Notes under the pieces: model-generated
Told to the model about the DNA's origin: nothing
The model's database searches: none
What the model saw: the letters and a program-made list of their open reading frames with translations, nothing else
Shown: positions 6,737-8,596 of the stretch, in pieces
Numbering within the stretch: position 1 is the first letter of the stretch
Layout of the letters: each line of letters begins with the position of its first letter
Source: CAZWBR01 sp964404205
GTDB taxonomy: Bacteria; Bacteroidota; Bacteroidia; Bacteroidales; Prolixibacteraceae
DNA: 8,596 bases
NCBI GenBank assembly: GCA_964404205.1
Contig: CAYOJD010000120.1
Location: 1-8,596 of the forward strand
Direction of reading: 5' to 3'
Made by a program: the position numbers and the translations under genes

Positions 6737-6809
6737 ATAATACCCTTTTTAGATTGTTTTCGAGTGGTTTTGTTAAGTTAAGTAATTGAACAGTAATTAA
6801 TTGATAGTT

Positions 6810-7295
6810 GTGAAGAACCGTGATGAACGTATTCAGATGATTCGCCGGATTATCGAAACAGAAACAATCGGCAGTCAGGATGAGTTACAGTCGAGGCTAC
6901 TCGAACTGGGTTGCGATGTGACGCAGGCTACCCTTTCGCGCGATTTGAAAGCGATGCAGGTGGTTAAAATCAGTGATGCCACTCATGGGTACCTCTACCG
7001 GTTATCGAAAGCCGAGATGGTTCAGCAGGAAGAGGGGCGCGACGATGCCCGGATGAATTTCCTCTCGGAAGGCGTAATTGGAATTGAATTTTCGGGCAAC
7101 CTGGGTGTAATGAAAACAATGGCTGGGTATGCCGGAGGCGTAGCATTGGCCATCGATAATTCGGGCATGAACGAGATTATGGGCACCATTGCCGGTGACG
7201 ACACCATTCTACTGGTAATGCGCGAAGGCATTGGGCGCAATGATGTTATCAGGGCGCTGAAAAACATGATGCCGCGCCTCGAAAACAGAATTTAA
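6810..7295 (+). CDS. argR: Arginine repressor ArgR
   Basis: The product has 161 residues from GTG at 6810, or 164 if TTG at 6801 is used; no ATG is available. GTG is preferred because (M)KNRDERIQMIRRII matches the usual opening of the family. The N-terminal winged-helix domain (about 1-70) contains GSQDELQSRLLELG and the recognition-helix signature TQATLSRDLK, with SRDL at 43-46. The C-terminal oligomerisation and arginine-binding domain (about 85-160) has NLGVMKTMAGYAGGVALAID and the GTIAGDDTILLV motif, whose adjacent aspartates (130, 131) bind arginine in E. coli ArgR. Family members form hexamers that repress arginine synthesis genes when arginine is abundant. It is the first gene of an argR-GNAT-argG operon and diverges from carAB. 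ArgR-box-like elements lie upstream, so autoregulation is plausible. Confidence 0.93.
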   Translation: MKNRDERIQMIRRIIETETIGSQDELQSRLLELGCDVTQATLSRDLKAMQVVKISDATHGYLYRLSKAEMVQQEEGRDDARMNFLSEGVIGIEFSGNLGVMKTMAGYAGGVALAIDNSGMNEIMGTIAGDDTILLVMREGIGRNDVIRALKNMMPRLENRI

Positions 7296-7340
7296 ATGGA
7301 AGAAATTTTACTTACCGACATTCTAATAATAAAAAAATGA
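7296..7340 (+). other. 14-codon mini-ORF bridging argR and the GNAT gene
   Basis: An ATG directly abuts the argR stop (TAAATG) and opens a 14-codon frame, MEEILLTDILIIKK. Its TGA overlaps the ATG of the GNAT gene in the arrangement ATGA. The 41-base spacer is therefore entirely open and could pass ribosomes from argR to the GNAT gene. No known peptide is recognised. Chance is a serious alternative. Confidence 0.2.
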
Positions 7341-8032
7341 TTTTCAAAAGAAAAACCGCCGAACCGGCTGTGCCGGAAATCAAAGTGGTGGTGGCTGGTG
7401 AGGAGCACCTGAAATATGTCGATGAAATCAATGATACCATCGAAAAGGCATCGAAAGAACGCGGGACCGGTATAGCCCGCCGGACTTATGAATATATTGC
7501 CGGAAAATTGAGCGAGGGAAAAGCCATTATCGCCCTCGACGGAGATAAGTTTGCCGGTTTCTGCTATATCGAATCGTGGGGTGACGAGAAATATGTGGCC
7601 AACTCAGGATTGATAGTGCATTGGGAATACCGTGGCCACGGCCTGGCGCGGCGCATCAAGCACAAAGCGTTCGAGTTGTCGAGGAAGAAATTTCCCAACG
7701 CCAAACTATTTGGTTTGACTACCGGTTTGGCCGTAATGAAAATTAACTCCGAGCTGGGCTATCGTCCGGTAACCTTCTCTGAATTGACTGATGATGACCA
7801 GTTTTGGAAAGGTTGTCAAAGTTGCGTAAATTACGATATCCTGGTTCGGATGAATCGTACCAAGTGCTTGTGTACAGGAATGTTGTACGACCCTGAATGG
7901 GAGAAAACGACCAAACGGAAGATGAAAACCCCATTCAGTATCTACAAAGAGTGGCTCGAAAAGCGCAAAAACGACAAGTTGCTTTTCTCCGCTATCGATT
8001 GGCGAAAGTTAATTCTGCTCCACGGACGATAA
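7337..8032 (+). CDS. GNAT family N-acyltransferase, candidate N-acylglutamate synthase of the arginine cluster
   Basis: The product has 231 residues from ATG 7337, in an A-rich context that overlaps the upstream mini-ORF. The GNAT core spans about 60-145: the strand KAIIALDGDKFAGFCYIES, then SGLIVHWEYRGHGLARRIKHKA. In the latter, R99-G-H-G-L-A104 is the acyl-CoA pyrophosphate-binding motif (R/QxxGxG/A). NSELGYRPV (137-145) is the conserved strand near the end of the fold. Beyond the core, GCQSC and KCLC place Cys160, Cys163, Cys177 and Cys179 as C-x2-C plus C-x-C, possibly a metal site. The last 50 residues are basic with several Trp. Lying between argR and argG, it is the natural candidate for acylating glutamate as the first step of arginine synthesis. 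Some Bacteroides use N-succinyl rather than N-acetyl intermediates, so the donor could be succinyl-CoA. It lacks the amino-acid-kinase domain of classical ArgA. GNAT membership is sure; the substrate is inferred. Confidence 0.8.
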   Translation: MIFKRKTAEPAVPEIKVVVAGEEHLKYVDEINDTIEKASKERGTGIARRTYEYIAGKLSEGKAIIALDGDKFAGFCYIESWGDEKYVANSGLIVHWEYRGHGLARRIKHKAFELSRKKFPNAKLFGLTTGLAVMKINSELGYRPVTFSELTDDDQFWKGCQSCVNYDILVRMNRTKCLCTGMLYDPEWEKTTKRKMKTPFSIYKEWLEKRKNDKLLFSAIDWRKLILLHGR

Positions 8033-8072
8033 TTGTAGTTTAAAAATGTAAGAATTTTAAAATAAATAAGAT

Positions 8073-8596
8073 ATGAAAGAAAAAGTAGTTTTGGCCTTTA
8101 GCGGGGGTTTAGATACCTCGTTTTGTGCCATCTATCTGGCCAAGGAAAAAGGACTGGAAGTATATACTGCCATTGCCAATACGGGTGGCTTCTCGAAAGA
8201 GGAGTTGGATACTATTGAGAAGAAAGCCTATTCGTTGGGTGTGAAAGCCCACAAAACCCTTGATGTAACGAACGAATATTACCAGAAGGGAATTCGTTAT
8301 ATGGTGTATGGAAATGTATTGCGTAATAATACTTACCCCATTTCGGTCAGTTCAGAGCGTATTTTTCAGGCATTGGCCGTTATCGAATATGCACAAAGTA
8401 TCGGGGCCAAGTATGTGGCACACGGAAGTACCGGTGCTGGAAACGACCAGATTCGTTTCGACTTGGCTTTCGAAGTTCTGGCTCCCGAAATCGAAATACT
8501 GACCCCAACGCGGGATTTGGAACTTTCGCGCGATGCCGAAATCGAATACCTGCGCAACCACGGGATAAAAGACAATTACGAAAAGATGGCCTACCC
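8073..8596 (+). CDS. argG: Argininosuccinate synthase, N-terminal 174 residues (continues past the right edge)
   Basis: The frame opens at ATG 8073, 40 bases after the GNAT gene and behind an A-rich leader, and has no stop before the window ends; the full enzyme is about 400 residues. ArgG joins citrulline and aspartate using ATP to give argininosuccinate in the cytoplasm. The PP-loop AFSGGLDTS (residues 8-16) binds ATP. YPISVSSERIFQALAVIEYA (residues 90-109) and AHGSTGAGNDQIRFDLAF match the family's citrulline/aspartate-binding region. The usual CTGKGNDQ reads STGAGNDQ here, and the segment after the second strand reads ANTGGFSKEE rather than a DLGQ-type loop. I take both as features of the Bacteroidota ArgG subgroup rather than damage. 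Organisation and spacing indicate an operon with argR and the GNAT gene, hence probable arginine control. Confidence 0.95.
   Translation, partial: MKEKVVLAFSGGLDTSFCAIYLAKEKGLEVYTAIANTGGFSKEELDTIEKKAYSLGVKAHKTLDVTNEYYQKGIRYMVYGNVLRNNTYPISVSSERIFQALAVIEYAQSIGAKYVAHGSTGAGNDQIRFDLAFEVLAPEIEILTPTRDLELSRDAEIEYLRNHGIKDNYEKMAY

Larger units (their letters stand above)
6424..6809. other. carA / argR divergent control region
   Basis: These 386 bases contain no convincing gene and are much richer in A/T than the flanking genes, especially 6611-6760. From left to right they hold the carA leader with a terminator-like hairpin (6477-6522), a leftward promoter (6571-6601), a TGAAT/ATTCA inverted repeat (6613-6630) and three ArgR-box-like elements (6676-6736). 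For rightward argR transcription no clear promoter stands out. Weak candidates are TTTG (6719-6722) with TACCCTTT (6741-6748), spacing 18, and TTG (6754-6756) with TAAGTTAA (6774-6781), spacing 17. Confidence 0.55.

Noticed and set aside
1..8596. Possible mobile or defence island
   Set aside because: All recognisable genes are housekeeping or biosynthetic, composition is even across the coding regions, and no transposase, integrase, toxin, nuclease or CRISPR repeat was seen.

Overview
The window looks chromosomal and comes from a member of the Bacteroidota, probably the Bacteroidales/Marinilabiliales side. The evidence is the class I fumarase N-terminus, a pyruvate-phosphate-dikinase regulator with a Bacteroidota-like N-terminus, A/T-rich ribosome-binding regions without strong Shine-Dalgarno sequences, promoter candidates of the Bacteroidota type (TTG/TTTG at -33, TAnnTTTG at -7), and an arginine cluster in the order argR - GNAT acetyltransferase - argG. 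No mobile element, CRISPR array, tRNA or rRNA was seen. The lineage call is inference from gene content.

Layout. (1) Positions 1-107, minus strand: first 35 codons of a class I fumarate hydratase. (2) A 316-bp divergent intergenic region. (3) 424-1281, plus: bifunctional kinase/phosphorylase that regulates PPDK or PEP synthase. (4) 1386-1910, plus: small three-helix membrane protein of the PepSY-associated type. (5) A strong, probably bidirectional terminator at 1946-1980 separates it from the convergent carAB pair. (6) carB (2003-5233) and carA (5347-6423), both minus: the two subunits of glutamine-dependent carbamoyl-phosphate synthetase. (7) A 386-bp A/T-rich divergent control region holding a good carA promoter, a transcription-terminator-like hairpin inside the carA leader, and several ArgR-box-like palindromes. 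(8) 6810-8596, plus: argR, a GNAT acetyltransferase, and the first 174 codons of argG.

How the genes fit together. The right two thirds is an arginine/carbamoyl-phosphate locus. CarAB makes carbamoyl phosphate for arginine and pyrimidines. ArgR is the arginine-sensing repressor. The GNAT protein sits where an N-acyl-glutamate synthase would be expected, and ArgG makes argininosuccinate. The left third is central carbon metabolism (fumarase and control of the PEP/pyruvate interconversion).

Points most worth following: both CPSase subunits resemble the eukaryotic CAD/CPS1 type rather than the E. coli type. The CarB C-terminal allosteric domain carries several residues that line the N-acetylglutamate pocket of animal CPS1, while a candidate acylglutamate synthase is encoded a few kilobases away. 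The carA leader contains a 16-bp hairpin plus U-tract that looks like an attenuator. All similarity statements come from reading the translations against remembered family sequences; no database search was run.
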